Source: Hyphomicrobium sp. (GTDB lineage Bacteria > Pseudomonadota > Alphaproteobacteria > Rhizobiales > Hyphomicrobiaceae). From it: a DNA stretch of 64,000 bases. The DNA is taken from NCBI GenBank assembly GCA_030148425.1, contig JASBTM010000017.1:434001-498000 (forward strand), read 5' to 3'. Each line of letters starts with the position of its first letter. Positions within the stretch are counted from its first letter, which is position 1. Position numbers and translations under genes: made by a program. Positions 16,537 through 24,533 of the stretch are shown here, in pieces. The notes under the pieces are model-generated. The model did not search any database, was not told the origin of the DNA, and worked only from the letters and a program-made list of their open reading frames with translations.

Positions 16537-17988
16537 TCAGCCGACGTGGCCTTCGCGGAGACGCGCGGATTCCTTGGCAGGCTCTGCGGCTTTGAGGGCT
16601 TCGGTCGGCAAAAGCGACGCGCCAGCGGTCGGCGCAAGGCGCGAGAAGAACAGTATCGACGACAGCGACACGAGCCCGATTAGAATGAATACCGCGGGGA
16701 AATGCGCGGCATCAATGGCGCTGCCGCCCTGGGTGTACTGCATGAACTGAAGTCCCATTGCCGCAATGGTTACGCCGACGGAGCCTGACAATTCCTGACA
16801 CGCGGCGGCGAAGCTTGTAGCGCGGCTGAGCTTCTCGGGCGGCACATCGGCATAGGCGAGCGTGTTGACGCTCGTGAACTGCAGCGATCGTGACAGTCCG
16901 CCAGAGAGGAAAAGCCCAACGATCAAAAGCGCGGGCGTATTCGGACCGAAGAGCGACGGCAAAGCCGCGAAAAGGCTCGATATGACGGCATTTGCGATCA
17001 GCACGCGGCGAAAGCCATAGCGCCTGATGATGGTGGCCGCCTGGGTCTTCATGAACATGGCGCCGATGCCGGTCGTGAAGGTCATCAGGCCAGACTGGAA
17101 CGCGGTCATTCCGAAGCCGGTCTGGAAAAGGAGCGGCAACAAAAACGGTCCGGCGCCGAGTCCGGTGCGGAACAGGAAGCCGCCGACCACGCCAGCGCGA
17201 AAGGTTGGAATGGCGAGCAGGCGCAAATCGATAATCGGCGTGGGTGTCCGCAGCGCGTGCCACGTGTAGGCGCCAAGAAGAGCGGCGCCCGCGAGCGTAA
17301 TCAGCACGATTATATCGCGATCAAGCAGATCGAGGCCCATCATCGTCACGCCGGTCAGGAAGAGCGACAGTCCGGGGCCAATCAGGAGAAAGCCGCGCAG
17401 GTCGAATGTGCTGGAGGTTTCCACCCGCATGTCAGGAATGTAGCGCGTGATCAGCACGAGCCCGAGGACGCCAACGGGGATGTTGATCCAGAAGATCCAG
17501 CGCCAATTGAAATACGTCGTCAGGAAGCCGCCGAGTGGTGGCCCGAGTATGGGGCCGACAAGTGCAGGCACCGTCAGCCACGCGATCGCGTTGATGATAT
17601 CGGTGCGCGGGACAGTGCGCAGCACAATGAGACGGCCGACGGGGGCCATCAAGGCGCCGCCGATGCCTTGCAGGATACGGGCTGCGACCAAGGTGCCTAG
17701 GTCGGACGACAATCCGCAGGCAATCGAGCCGATCGAGAACACGACCATCGCCCACCGGAAGACGTTCTTCGCCCCGAAGCGGTCGGCCAGCCAGCCGGAC
17801 GCCGGAATGAAAACGGCCAACGCCAGGAGGTAAGTCGTCAACGCCAACTTAAGGTGAATAGGGTTGGCGCCGAGATCTTTCGCCATCGCAGGCAAAGATG
17901 TGGCTAGAACCGTCGCGTCCAAATTCTCCATGAAGAAGGCGGTCGCGACGATCAGAGGTATGAAATTGCGGCGAAAATTCTCGGTCAT
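16537..17988 (-). CDS. MFS transporter, DHA2-type (EmrB/QacA-like)
   Basis: Predicted 483 residues with about 14 membrane segments, the size and count of drug:H+ antiporter family 2. Motifs: DATVLATSLPAMAKDLG in helix 1 (motif D1 type), SGWLADRFGAKNVFRWAMVVF (motif A) split by a loop, ARILQGIGGALMAPVGRLIV (motif B) and PLGGFLTTYFNWRWIFWINI (motif C/loop). These pumps export drugs, detergents or metabolites; no membrane-fusion partner gene is adjacent. The gene is convergent with the SpeD-like gene and divergent from the CoA-transferase gene. Substrate unknown. Confidence 0.88.
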   Translation of the reverse strand: MTENFRRNFIPLIVATAFFMENLDATVLATSLPAMAKDLGANPIHLKLALTTYLLALAVFIPASGWLADRFGAKNVFRWAMVVFSIGSIACGLSSDLGTLVAARILQGIGGALMAPVGRLIVLRTVPRTDIINAIAWLTVPALVGPILGPPLGGFLTTYFNWRWIFWINIPVGVLGLVLITRYIPDMRVETSSTFDLRGFLLIGPGLSLFLTGVTMMGLDLLDRDIIVLITLAGAALLGAYTWHALRTPTPIIDLRLLAIPTFRAGVVGGFLFRTGLGAGPFLLPLLFQTGFGMTAFQSGLMTFTTGIGAMFMKTQAATIIRRYGFRRVLIANAVISSLFAALPSLFGPNTPALLIVGLFLSGGLSRSLQFTSVNTLAYADVPPEKLSRATSFAAACQELSGSVGVTIAAMGLQFMQYTQGGSAIDAAHFPAVFILIGLVSLSSILFFSRLAPTAGASLLPTEALKAAEPAKESARLREGHVG

Positions 17989-18273
17989 GGCCTATCGTCT
18001 ATCATGCGTGAAACGATTTTCGGTCACGCATTCCGGCGCGCGTCTTATGCAGGTCTCGATTGCAAATGGGTGCGGCATATGCCGACCGGCGACCTTCGGA
18101 TAGGCCCGGATTACCCGCTTGAGTGGTGCGGGCCCTGCCGAGCTGAGTTATGCGCTTTCATTGGCCAGGCGCATAATCTGGTATTCGGCATAAAATAAAC
18201 AACAGCACGGACTTTGCAGGGGCCGAACGAAGCCCCACCGAATCCGAGGCTGGGACTTGGGGAAACGCATCGC

Positions 18274-20217
18274 ATGGTTACCAACAAGGTTGTTACCGCA
18301 GACGAAGCTATCGCCCGCATCAAAGACAACGCCGTTGTCACGACGACGGGATTTGTCCAGAGCTGCATTCCGGAAGCGCTGCACGCCGCTCTGGAAAAGC
18401 GCTTCGTCGAGAGCGGTGCTCCGCGCGACCTGACCTTGATCATGTGCGCGGGTGCCGGCGACAGCAAAGGCCTCGGCACCGGCCGTCTCCACCACGAAGG
18501 ACTTCTGAAACGCGTCATCGCGGCAAACTTCGGGCGGATGCCAAAAGTTGCACAGGCTGCGCAGGATGACAAAATCCAGGGATATAACCTGCCGCAGGGC
18601 GTGATCTCTAAGCTTTACCGCAGCTGCGCGTCGGGAAGCCCGGGTTTGTTTACGCGCGTCGGTCTTCACACGTATGTCGATCCACGCCTCGGCGGCGGCA
18701 AGGTCAATACCAAGACGAAGGAAGATCTTGTCAGGCTGGTCGAGGTCGAAGGCAAGGAATGGCTTTTCTATAAAGCGACGCCGATCAACGTCGCGCTGAT
18801 CCGGGCGACAAGCGCCGATCCCCTCGGCAATCTCAGCATGGAGAAGGAAGCCCTCACCCTCGACGTGCTGGCGCAAGCGATGGCTGCTCATAATAACGGC
18901 GGTATCGTCATCGCGCAGGTCGAGCGCATCGTGGCCGAAGGTTCGATCAAGCCGAAGGACGTGAAGGTTCCGGGCATTCTCGTCGATTGCATCGTCGTCG
19001 CCGATCCGCCCGAGATGCACCGCATGAACTACGGTGTGATTTACGATCCAGGCCTTGCGGGCGAAGTTCGCGTGACCGTCGACAGCCTGCCGACGATGGA
19101 TTTCGATGAACGCAAGATCATCGCGCGGCGCGCTGCTTTCGAATTGCCGCCGAACGGAGTCATCAATCTTGGCGTCGGCGCGCCGGACGGGGTCGCGAAC
19201 GTCGCGAACGAAGAGAAGGTGACGCCCTACCTCGTCATGACTACAGAAGCGGGCGCAGTCGGCGGCGTGCTGGCGGGCGGTTCGAGCTTCGGCTCGTCGG
19301 CCAACGCACATTCGATCCTCGACCAAAACCAGATGTTCGATTTCTATCACGGCGGCGGTCTCGATCTTACCTGCCTCGGCATGGCCGAATGCGACAGCAT
19401 CGGCAACGTCAACACCAGCAAATTCGGCGGCAAGCTGAACGGCTGCGGTGGCTTCATCGACATTTCGCAGAACGCGCGAGCTGTGGTGTTCGCGGGCACG
19501 TTCACGGCGGGCGGTCTCAAGATCGCGATCGAAGATGGGAAGGTGCGCATTCTGCAGGAAGGCCGCGCCAAGAAGTTCGTGCGGCAGGTCGAACAGGTGA
19601 CGTTCTCCGGCAAGTACGCGGCGCAGAAATCGCAGCCCGTGATCTATGTCACCGAGCGATGCGTGTTTCAGTTGACCGAGCACGGGCTCGAATTGATCGA
19701 AGTCGCGCCGGGCATCGACATCGAGCGCGATATCCTGCCGAACATGGCGTTCAAGCCGCATATCCATAATCCGGTGACGATGAACCCACGCATCTTCTTC
19801 GATCAGCCGATGGATCTGCTGGCGGACCTTCTCAATCAACACCTCAAGGATCGCGTCACCTACGACGCGAGCCGGAACATCCTGAAGGTCGACCTCCAGG
19901 CCTGGAGCGTGCGAAAGAAGGACGATGTCGCCGATCTCAAGAAGGTGCTGGTCGACGCTTGCCAAGCGACCGGAAAACGCGTCGACGCGATGATCAACCA
20001 GGACGGGTGCCGCATCGCAGAAGATCTCTACGATGACTATGCGGACATGGTCGCTTACGTGACGAAGAACCACTACGGGCGCTCCGCGCGCTATGCGACG
20101 AGCGCGGTCACGCGGCAGAAGCTGCAAGAGGCGCTGCGCCGCCGCGGCCTCGACACGCACGTGTTCGCAGACGCCGATGCCGCCTATGCGTCTCTTGAGC
20201 GGCAGGCTGCGGAATAG
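18274..20217 (+). CDS. Family I CoA-transferase with fused alpha and beta parts (acetate/propionate CoA-transferase type)
   Basis: Predicted 647 residues from ATG 18274 (MVTNKVVTADEAIARIKDN), preceded by GGGGAAA; the frame extends to 18214 without family support. The alpha-like half has VTTTGFVQSCIPEALH and LIMCAGAGDSKGLGTGRLHH; the beta-like half starts near FELPPNGVINLGVGAPDGVA. The catalytic Glu is likely in MTTEAGAVGGVLAGG. Such enzymes move CoA between acetate and propionate, butyrate or ketoacids. Residues beyond about 530 form an extra C-terminal domain with a two-domain ferredoxin-like pattern. It may activate short-chain acids for the PHA cycle, but no neighbour proves this. Confidence 0.85.
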   Translation: MVTNKVVTADEAIARIKDNAVVTTTGFVQSCIPEALHAALEKRFVESGAPRDLTLIMCAGAGDSKGLGTGRLHHEGLLKRVIAANFGRMPKVAQAAQDDKIQGYNLPQGVISKLYRSCASGSPGLFTRVGLHTYVDPRLGGGKVNTKTKEDLVRLVEVEGKEWLFYKATPINVALIRATSADPLGNLSMEKEALTLDVLAQAMAAHNNGGIVIAQVERIVAEGSIKPKDVKVPGILVDCIVVADPPEMHRMNYGVIYDPGLAGEVRVTVDSLPTMDFDERKIIARRAAFELPPNGVINLGVGAPDGVANVANEEKVTPYLVMTTEAGAVGGVLAGGSSFGSSANAHSILDQNQMFDFYHGGGLDLTCLGMAECDSIGNVNTSKFGGKLNGCGGFIDISQNARAVVFAGTFTAGGLKIAIEDGKVRILQEGRAKKFVRQVEQVTFSGKYAAQKSQPVIYVTERCVFQLTEHGLELIEVAPGIDIERDILPNMAFKPHIHNPVTMNPRIFFDQPMDLLADLLNQHLKDRVTYDASRNILKVDLQAWSVRKKDDVADLKKVLVDACQATGKRVDAMINQDGCRIAEDLYDDYADMVAYVTKNHYGRSARYATSAVTRQKLQEALRRRGLDTHVFADADAAYASLERQAAE

Positions 20218-20226
20218 AGACTAAAG

Positions 20227-20280
20227 TTGCGCCTGGCGGCTCCCCCTTTGGGGGACCGGCCGCCAGGCGCAAATGTTTTT
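20227..20280 (+). terminator. Two-tier stem-loop terminator after the CoA-transferase gene
   Basis: A 14-bp basal stem (TTGCGCCTGGCGGC / GCCGCCAGGCGCAA) encloses TCCCCC-ttt-GGGGGA with CCG unpaired on the 3' side, followed by ATGTTTTT. It begins 10 bases after the stop codon and has the same layout as the element at 16392. Confidence 0.85.
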
Positions 20281-20390
20281 CGCAGCGCCGAACGACTTCG
20301 CCTCGCGAATCCGAACGCTCGACGCGGGGTACTTGTTGAGATTGATGATCGTCGCCATCTAATCGCGACTTCAATCCCAGCAGGTGCATC

Positions 20391-21407
20391 ATGGAACACA
20401 GCATTCTTCGGGTCTTCGACTCGTCTGACGCAGAGCGCCAGAGCCCTCTGCACGGTGGCGTCTCTCGCGATGACACCGCCCTCATGGATGCCTACAGCAA
20501 CGCCGTCGTCGATGTGGTGGATGCCGTCTCGCCTGCCGTCGTACACGTGCAGGTGAAGAGCAATCGCGGCGGGCGCACCGGGCAAGGCTCCGGCAGCGGC
20601 GTCATCGTTTCGCCGGATGGCCTTATCCTCACAAACAACCACGTTATTGACGGCGCTCAGTCGATTACGCTCGCGCAGGGCGACGGACAGCATTTCGGTG
20701 CGCGCCTCGTCGGCCGCGATCCGGATACCGATATCGCCGTGTTGCGCGCCGAGACGACGGAGCGATTGAAGTTTGCAAAGCTCGCGGATTCCAAGAAGCT
20801 GCGTCCGGGGCAGATCGCAATCGCGATCGGCAATCCGCTCGGATTTCAGTCGACGGTGACGGCCGGAATCATCAGCGCGGTCGGACGATCTCTGCGTGCT
20901 GAAAACGGCCGCTTGATCGATGACGTGATCCAGACGGACGCGGCGTTGAATCCGGGCAACTCGGGCGGACCGCTCGTCAACTCGCAGGGGCACGTGATCG
21001 GCATCAACACGGCGACGATCATGGGCGCGCAGGGCTTGTGCTTCGCCGTGGCGTCGAACACCGCCGAATACGTCCTGACGCAGATCCTGTCGCACGGCCG
21101 TGTGCGGCGCGGCGTCATGGGCATCGTCGCGGAGCATGTGGTGCTGCCGCAGCGGATCCGCCACGCGCTGAACCTGACGCAAGCAGGCGCCATTGGCATC
21201 CGCAGCGTGCAGGCGGGCGGTCCGGCGGATGTGGCCGGGCTCAAGGCGGGCGATATCATGATCGCGCTCGACGGCGTGCCTATTGCCGGGGTCGATGATG
21301 TTTCGCGTGTGCTCGATGCGAAGCACATCAACCAGAAGGCAATCGCGACGGTGTTGCGGAGCGGCGAAAAGTTGGACTACGCGATCGTTCCGGAAGAGCG
21401 GAGCTAG
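20391..21407 (+). CDS. HtrA/DegP-like trypsin-type serine protease with PDZ domain, no signal peptide
   Basis: Predicted 338 residues; AGGTG 6 bases before ATG 20391. The catalytic triad is visible: His84 in LTNNHVIDGA, Asp114 in RDPDTDIAVLRA, Ser191 in NPGNSGGPLVN. One PDZ domain follows (about residues 240-330: GIRSVQAGGPADVAGLKAGD, then IMIALDGVPIAGVDDVSRVL). Classical HtrA proteins are periplasmic, but the N-terminus here (MEHSILRVFDSSDAERQSPL) has no signal peptide or membrane anchor, so the protein may be cytoplasmic. It lies between the CoA-transferase and the retron reverse transcriptase, convergent with the latter. Confidence 0.88.
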   Translation: MEHSILRVFDSSDAERQSPLHGGVSRDDTALMDAYSNAVVDVVDAVSPAVVHVQVKSNRGGRTGQGSGSGVIVSPDGLILTNNHVIDGAQSITLAQGDGQHFGARLVGRDPDTDIAVLRAETTERLKFAKLADSKKLRPGQIAIAIGNPLGFQSTVTAGIISAVGRSLRAENGRLIDDVIQTDAALNPGNSGGPLVNSQGHVIGINTATIMGAQGLCFAVASNTAEYVLTQILSHGRVRRGVMGIVAEHVVLPQRIRHALNLTQAGAIGIRSVQAGGPADVAGLKAGDIMIALDGVPIAGVDDVSRVLDAKHINQKAIATVLRSGEKLDYAIVPEERS

Positions 21408-21423
21408 TTGCCGTTTGTGGCGT

Positions 21424-21454
21424 CACCCACTCCTGAAAACCTCAGGGGTGGGTG
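21424..21454. terminator. Bidirectional stem-loop between htrA-like and retron genes
   Basis: CACCCACTCCTGA / TCAGGGGTGGGTG forms a 13-bp stem (one G-U pair on one strand) in the 50-base gap between the two converging genes. T runs are weak on both sides (GTTGCTC on the plus strand, GACGCC on the minus strand). Confidence 0.6.
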
Positions 21455-21458
21455 TTGC

Positions 21459-23141
21459 TCATCGACGCCCGAACAAGCGAGCCAACCAGCTTGGTCGCTG
21501 CGGAACAGCGCTCGCGCTGGAGTGTGATGCGTCGTTCCATGGGCCTCGCGGAGACGGCTCGATAAACTTCGGCCCATCCACACGCGGCGGCAACTGAACC
21601 GCAGGAATTGGCGCGCTTTGCGCCGACTGAGGCGGCGGCGGGCTAATCAGATCTTTGAGCCGTCTCGCCACGCGATCCGCATCGCCGTCCCACACATGCC
21701 AGTTCTTGCTGCGGATCAACGGCAACTTCGAAAGATCGGGCTGGCCGATCATGACGGGGAAAACGCGTTTCTGTCCCGCAATCTCAAGGGCGAGCGCTGT
21801 GTTGATCTCGGCCAATGGCCATTCCCTCGAGACAGAACTGCTCGAAATCACGACCACAACCGTGCGCGCTGCGCCGAGTGCCGTGTTGATTTTTTTCGTA
21901 AAGCTCTCGCCCCATCCGATGTGCTCTTCATCAAGGAAAGCTTTGAGGCCCAGTCGTTCGCATGCTTCATAAATCGGCCGCGCGATCAGCGCTTTGTCTT
22001 CGCGCGCGTGACTGATGAAGATGTCGAAATCGTCCGCGCCGAACACCATCTGGCGAATGAATTTCGACGGGTTTGGATCGAGATCGAGCACCTTGCTGCA
22101 AAGCTTCAGAAATACAGGATCGTCGGAGCCGCGGATCATGCGCACAAACGAGAGCTGCCCGTAAACGATGTTGCGGAAGGCCGGACTGCGATTGCGCCGA
22201 GACGGTTCCTTGCCCGGGCGATATTTGGCGAAATGCTCGGCGGCGGCGGCATCGAGGCCAAATTTTCCCCATGCATGCAACATCGCGCGAATTTTGCGGA
22301 TACGTTCGCGCTCGACATTGATGCGCGTATTGACGACGAGCCCCGTGACGCTCTGCTGAACGCCAAGGCCTTGGATGCGCATCTTCTTGGCGTTGATCGC
22401 AAACCCCGACGCCGAGATAGCCTGTTCGAGCACATCACCTGCAACGATTTTGACTCCGCCTCCGGTGATTTGCTCGCGAATGGCAATCGACGGTGGAAAC
22501 TGAGCAAGGTTGGTGGAGAACGTGATGTCGTCCGCATAGCGCGAGTACGCGAGCCTGTTCTGGCGTGCGAGACGCAGAAGCCGTCTGTCGAGCGATGCCG
22601 CGATGAAATTCGACAAGACGGGCGAGGTTGGCGCTCCCTGCGGCAGCCCATTGCGATAGGTGACGATCTGCGCACAGACGGTCGCTGCGGCTGCTCCCAT
22701 CTCGAACGGTGGCTTCATGAAAAGCCCGCGCACGCGACCGAAATTAATGGTCGGAAAAAAGTCGACGAGGTCGACGTTCAGCACCCACCGCTTGCCGACG
22801 TGTTCTTTTGCATTGGTCGCGATGCTGCGCTTCTCGATGAAACCGTGGGCACGCGGATGCGCGTCATGGAGACGTTTCAGGTCGAGATGCAGTTTATCCT
22901 GCATTTCTCGTAGAAGCCCGTGCGGCGCGCTGATCTTGCGCATGCCGCCCGACCGCTTTGGAATTTCGAAGTGGCGATAACGCGCGTTGTCGGGGGCCTT
23001 ATAAAGAATGTGCAGCATCGGCCCGATTTCGACGCCGAGATAGCGGGCGACATCTTCTGCATTTTGCAATGGCCGTCCGGCGAGACGCAAAACAGAAGAG
23101 ACTGGCTCCGCAGTCGCCTGCTCGCCGATATCAGAAGGCAT
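21459..23141 (-). CDS. Retron-type reverse transcriptase fused to a C-terminal TIR domain
   Basis: Predicted 560 residues. Residues about 40-300 are a retron RT: retron-specific region X motif NAKEH (110-114), Asp124 and Asp127 in NVDLVDFFPTI, LPQGAPTSPVLSN (166-178), the catalytic RYADDITFS (Y202-A-D-D205) and the region Y triplet VTG (265-267). Residues about 371-500 are a TIR domain: DDFDIFISHAREDK, FLDEEHIGWGESF, VVVVISSSSVSREW and WPLAEIN, where Glu445 is the expected NADase glutamate. A Pro/Ser-rich tail ends the protein. RT-TIR fusions are known as a class of anti-phage retrons, in which the RT-msDNA complex restrains the TIR effector until infection. The upstream region has retron-like structure. 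No phage or transposase gene flanks it. Confidence 0.93.
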   Translation of the reverse strand: MPSDIGEQATAEPVSSVLRLAGRPLQNAEDVARYLGVEIGPMLHILYKAPDNARYRHFEIPKRSGGMRKISAPHGLLREMQDKLHLDLKRLHDAHPRAHGFIEKRSIATNAKEHVGKRWVLNVDLVDFFPTINFGRVRGLFMKPPFEMGAAAATVCAQIVTYRNGLPQGAPTSPVLSNFIAASLDRRLLRLARQNRLAYSRYADDITFSTNLAQFPPSIAIREQITGGGVKIVAGDVLEQAISASGFAINAKKMRIQGLGVQQSVTGLVVNTRINVERERIRKIRAMLHAWGKFGLDAAAAEHFAKYRPGKEPSRRNRSPAFRNIVYGQLSFVRMIRGSDDPVFLKLCSKVLDLDPNPSKFIRQMVFGADDFDIFISHAREDKALIARPIYEACERLGLKAFLDEEHIGWGESFTKKINTALGAARTVVVVISSSSVSREWPLAEINTALALEIAGQKRVFPVMIGQPDLSKLPLIRSKNWHVWDGDADRVARRLKDLISPPPPQSAQSAPIPAVQLPPRVDGPKFIEPSPRGPWNDASHSSASAVPQRPSWLARLFGRR

Positions 23142-23158
23142 CCCACCCCTCGTACCTT

Positions 23159-23187
23159 AAAAACACTGGGGGCCGTGGCCCCCGGTG
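23159..23187 (-). terminator. Stem-loop with T run directly upstream of the retron RT gene
   Basis: On the minus strand CACCGGGGGCC-ac-GGCCCCCAGTG (11-bp stem, one G-T pair) is followed at once by TTTTTAAGG, the form of a rho-independent terminator, 18 bases before the RT start codon. It could end a short upstream RNA and leave RT expression to read-through. Confidence 0.75.
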
Positions 23188-23198
23188 AAGACGGACAT

Positions 23199-23462
23199 TT
23201 ATTTTTCTGTCGCAGGATCAACAACAGACGTAGAAGGGCGAGATGCCTTGGCTCGAATAAATAAAGAATTGTCTGAGCTTGTTAAGGGCGTCTCGCCCTG
23301 CAACGCGACGACGGAAAAAGTATGTGTCTCTTCTGCATCGAGTCGATTGCTCGCGACGAGAACTTGTGCGCTCATTGACTGGTAGCTAAGTCGCGAAGAA
23401 CCTGCCGACAAGCAGGCCGCGGTTTTCGCAATTTGATCCGCTTCAATCCGGTGGTTGGCCAT
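23199..23462 (-). CDS. Possible small ORF upstream of the retron RT (doubtful)
   Basis: An open frame of 87 codons starts at an ATG inside GCCATGGC, the same palindrome that holds the tsdA start codon on the other strand, and ends 57 bases before the RT gene. It has no recognisable domain, no convincing ribosome-binding site, and AT-richer codon use than its neighbours. It coincides with the predicted retron RNA structures, so I think it is more likely non-coding. It is listed because some retrons carry small accessory genes. Confidence 0.2.
   Translation of the reverse strand: MANHRIEADQIAKTAACLSAGSSRLSYQSMSAQVLVASNRLDAEETHTFSVVALQGETPLTSSDNSLFIRAKASRPSTSVVDPATEK
23205..23410 (-). ncRNA. 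Candidate msr-msd non-coding RNA of the RT-TIR retron
   Basis: Retrons encode a structured RNA just upstream of the RT. On the minus strand this stretch holds: a possible a1/a2 pair, TGTCGGCAGG (23410-23401) with CCTGCGACA (23216-23208), 9 pairs with one bulged G; a stem TCGCGAC / GTCGCGA (23396-23390 and 23357-23351) whose loop includes TTAGC, a possible branch-guanosine site; and a long hairpin from 23299 to 23235 with 12 of 13 paired bases and an AT-rich loop, similar to an msd stem. A terminator-like hairpin follows at 23187-23159. Ends and branch point are guesses. A competing reading is the 87-codon frame at 23199-23462. Confidence 0.35.
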
Positions 23463-24462
23463 GGCAGTGCCTAATCTTGCTCTGATATTTCGAACAAGCG
23501 TCACTGCGTTCTTCGTATCGATAGCGTGGCAGTCCGGTATTGCCGGGGACGTCCCTTCGACGACTTCAAAGCAAACGCCCTGGGCCGTTCCGGACATCGA
23601 TAAATTGCCCGATGACGTTTGGGGCAAGACCGTTCGCTATGGCCGCGATCTCATGACGAAGACCTCGTCTCTCATCGGCCCCGAAGTCTCCGACACGTCG
23701 ATGCGTTTTGCAGGCAACAACCTCGATTGCCAGAGCTGCCATGTCAAAGCGGGGACAAGGGAGTTCGGTCTTCCGTTGGTCGGAGTCTATGCCGATTTCC
23801 CGGCCTATGTCGCGCGTACTGGCACCGTGGGAACGATGCAGGATCGCATCCAAGGCTGCATGGAGCGGAGCATGAACGGCAAACCGCTTCCCTTCGAAGG
23901 CCCTGAGATGACCGCGCTCGTTTCCTTCATGAAATTCGTATCGACGGGGCACCCGATCGGCAGCGCGACATTCGGATCGGGTAGCGGCCACATCCAAAAG
24001 CTCGATCGGGCGGCGGATCCGGTCAAAGGAGGCACGATCTACGCCAACACCTGTGCAGCCTGCCACGGAGATCATGGACAAGGGCAGCGCAACGGAAAAG
24101 TCGGCGATGCGAAAGGCTATCTGTTCCCGCCCCTTTGGGGACCGGATAGCTTCAACGATGGCGCCGGAATGGACAAGCTCATCAACACCGCGAACTTTGT
24201 CCATAGCGATATGCCAGCCGGGACCACGTGGAAGAACCCGACCGTATCGCGTGAGGACGCTTGGGACGTTGCGGCTTACATCGTTTCGCAGCCTCGTCCG
24301 GCGATGGCGAATTTGGACAGGGACTATCCAAACAGGCTCGAAAAGCCGATCGACACGCCCTATGGCCCTTATGCCGATGACTTTTCAGCCGAGCAACACA
24401 AGCTCGGCCCATTCGGGCCGATAGAGGCGGCGATCAAGAAGCTCAAAGCCGCCTCCAAATAA
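23461..24462 (+). CDS. tsdA: Diheme cytochrome c, TsdA-type thiosulfate dehydrogenase
   Basis: Predicted 333 residues from ATG 23461; a TTG two codons earlier is possible. A signal peptide covers about residues 1-29. Two haem-binding motifs are present: CQSCH (90-94) and CAACH (198-202). Between them RIQGCMERSMNGKPLP contains Cys133, which matches the unusual Cys ligand of haem 1 in TsdA, and GVYADFPAY and FPPLWGPDSFNDGAGM are also typical. TsdA oxidises thiosulfate to tetrathionate (or the reverse) in the periplasm. No other sulfur-oxidation gene is adjacent, so it appears to act alone with general electron carriers. Its upstream region is shared with the divergent retron. Confidence 0.85.
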   Translation: MAVPNLALIFRTSVTAFFVSIAWQSGIAGDVPSTTSKQTPWAVPDIDKLPDDVWGKTVRYGRDLMTKTSSLIGPEVSDTSMRFAGNNLDCQSCHVKAGTREFGLPLVGVYADFPAYVARTGTVGTMQDRIQGCMERSMNGKPLPFEGPEMTALVSFMKFVSTGHPIGSATFGSGSGHIQKLDRAADPVKGGTIYANTCAACHGDHGQGQRNGKVGDAKGYLFPPLWGPDSFNDGAGMDKLINTANFVHSDMPAGTTWKNPTVSREDAWDVAAYIVSQPRPAMANLDRDYPNRLEKPIDTPYGPYADDFSAEQHKLGPFGPIEAAIKKLKAASK

Positions 24463-24502
24463 GAAACGACCGCGATACATTCCAGCGAGCGTGACGGCTC
24501 GA

Positions 24503-24533
24503 TGGATCCTCGGGACAAGCCCGAGGATGACAC
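24503..24533. repeat. Palindromic intergenic repeat, possible bidirectional terminator
   Basis: ATCCTCGGG-acaag-CCCGAGGAT within TGGATCC...GATGACA lies between the converging tsdA and mrp genes. This kind of sequence is a common dispersed palindromic repeat in alphaproteobacterial genomes. Only one copy is in the window; the element near 63948 is of similar style but different sequence. Confidence 0.6.

Noticed and set aside
18148..20160. 670-codon minus-strand frame opposite the CoA-transferase
   Set aside because: Its composition is Arg/His/Asp-biased, typical of a shadow frame, and it has no domain; the plus-strand protein is clearly the gene.
21618..22913. Long open frame on the plus strand through the retron gene
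   Set aside because: It is the antisense shadow of the RT-TIR gene; the minus frame has the conserved RT and TIR motifs.
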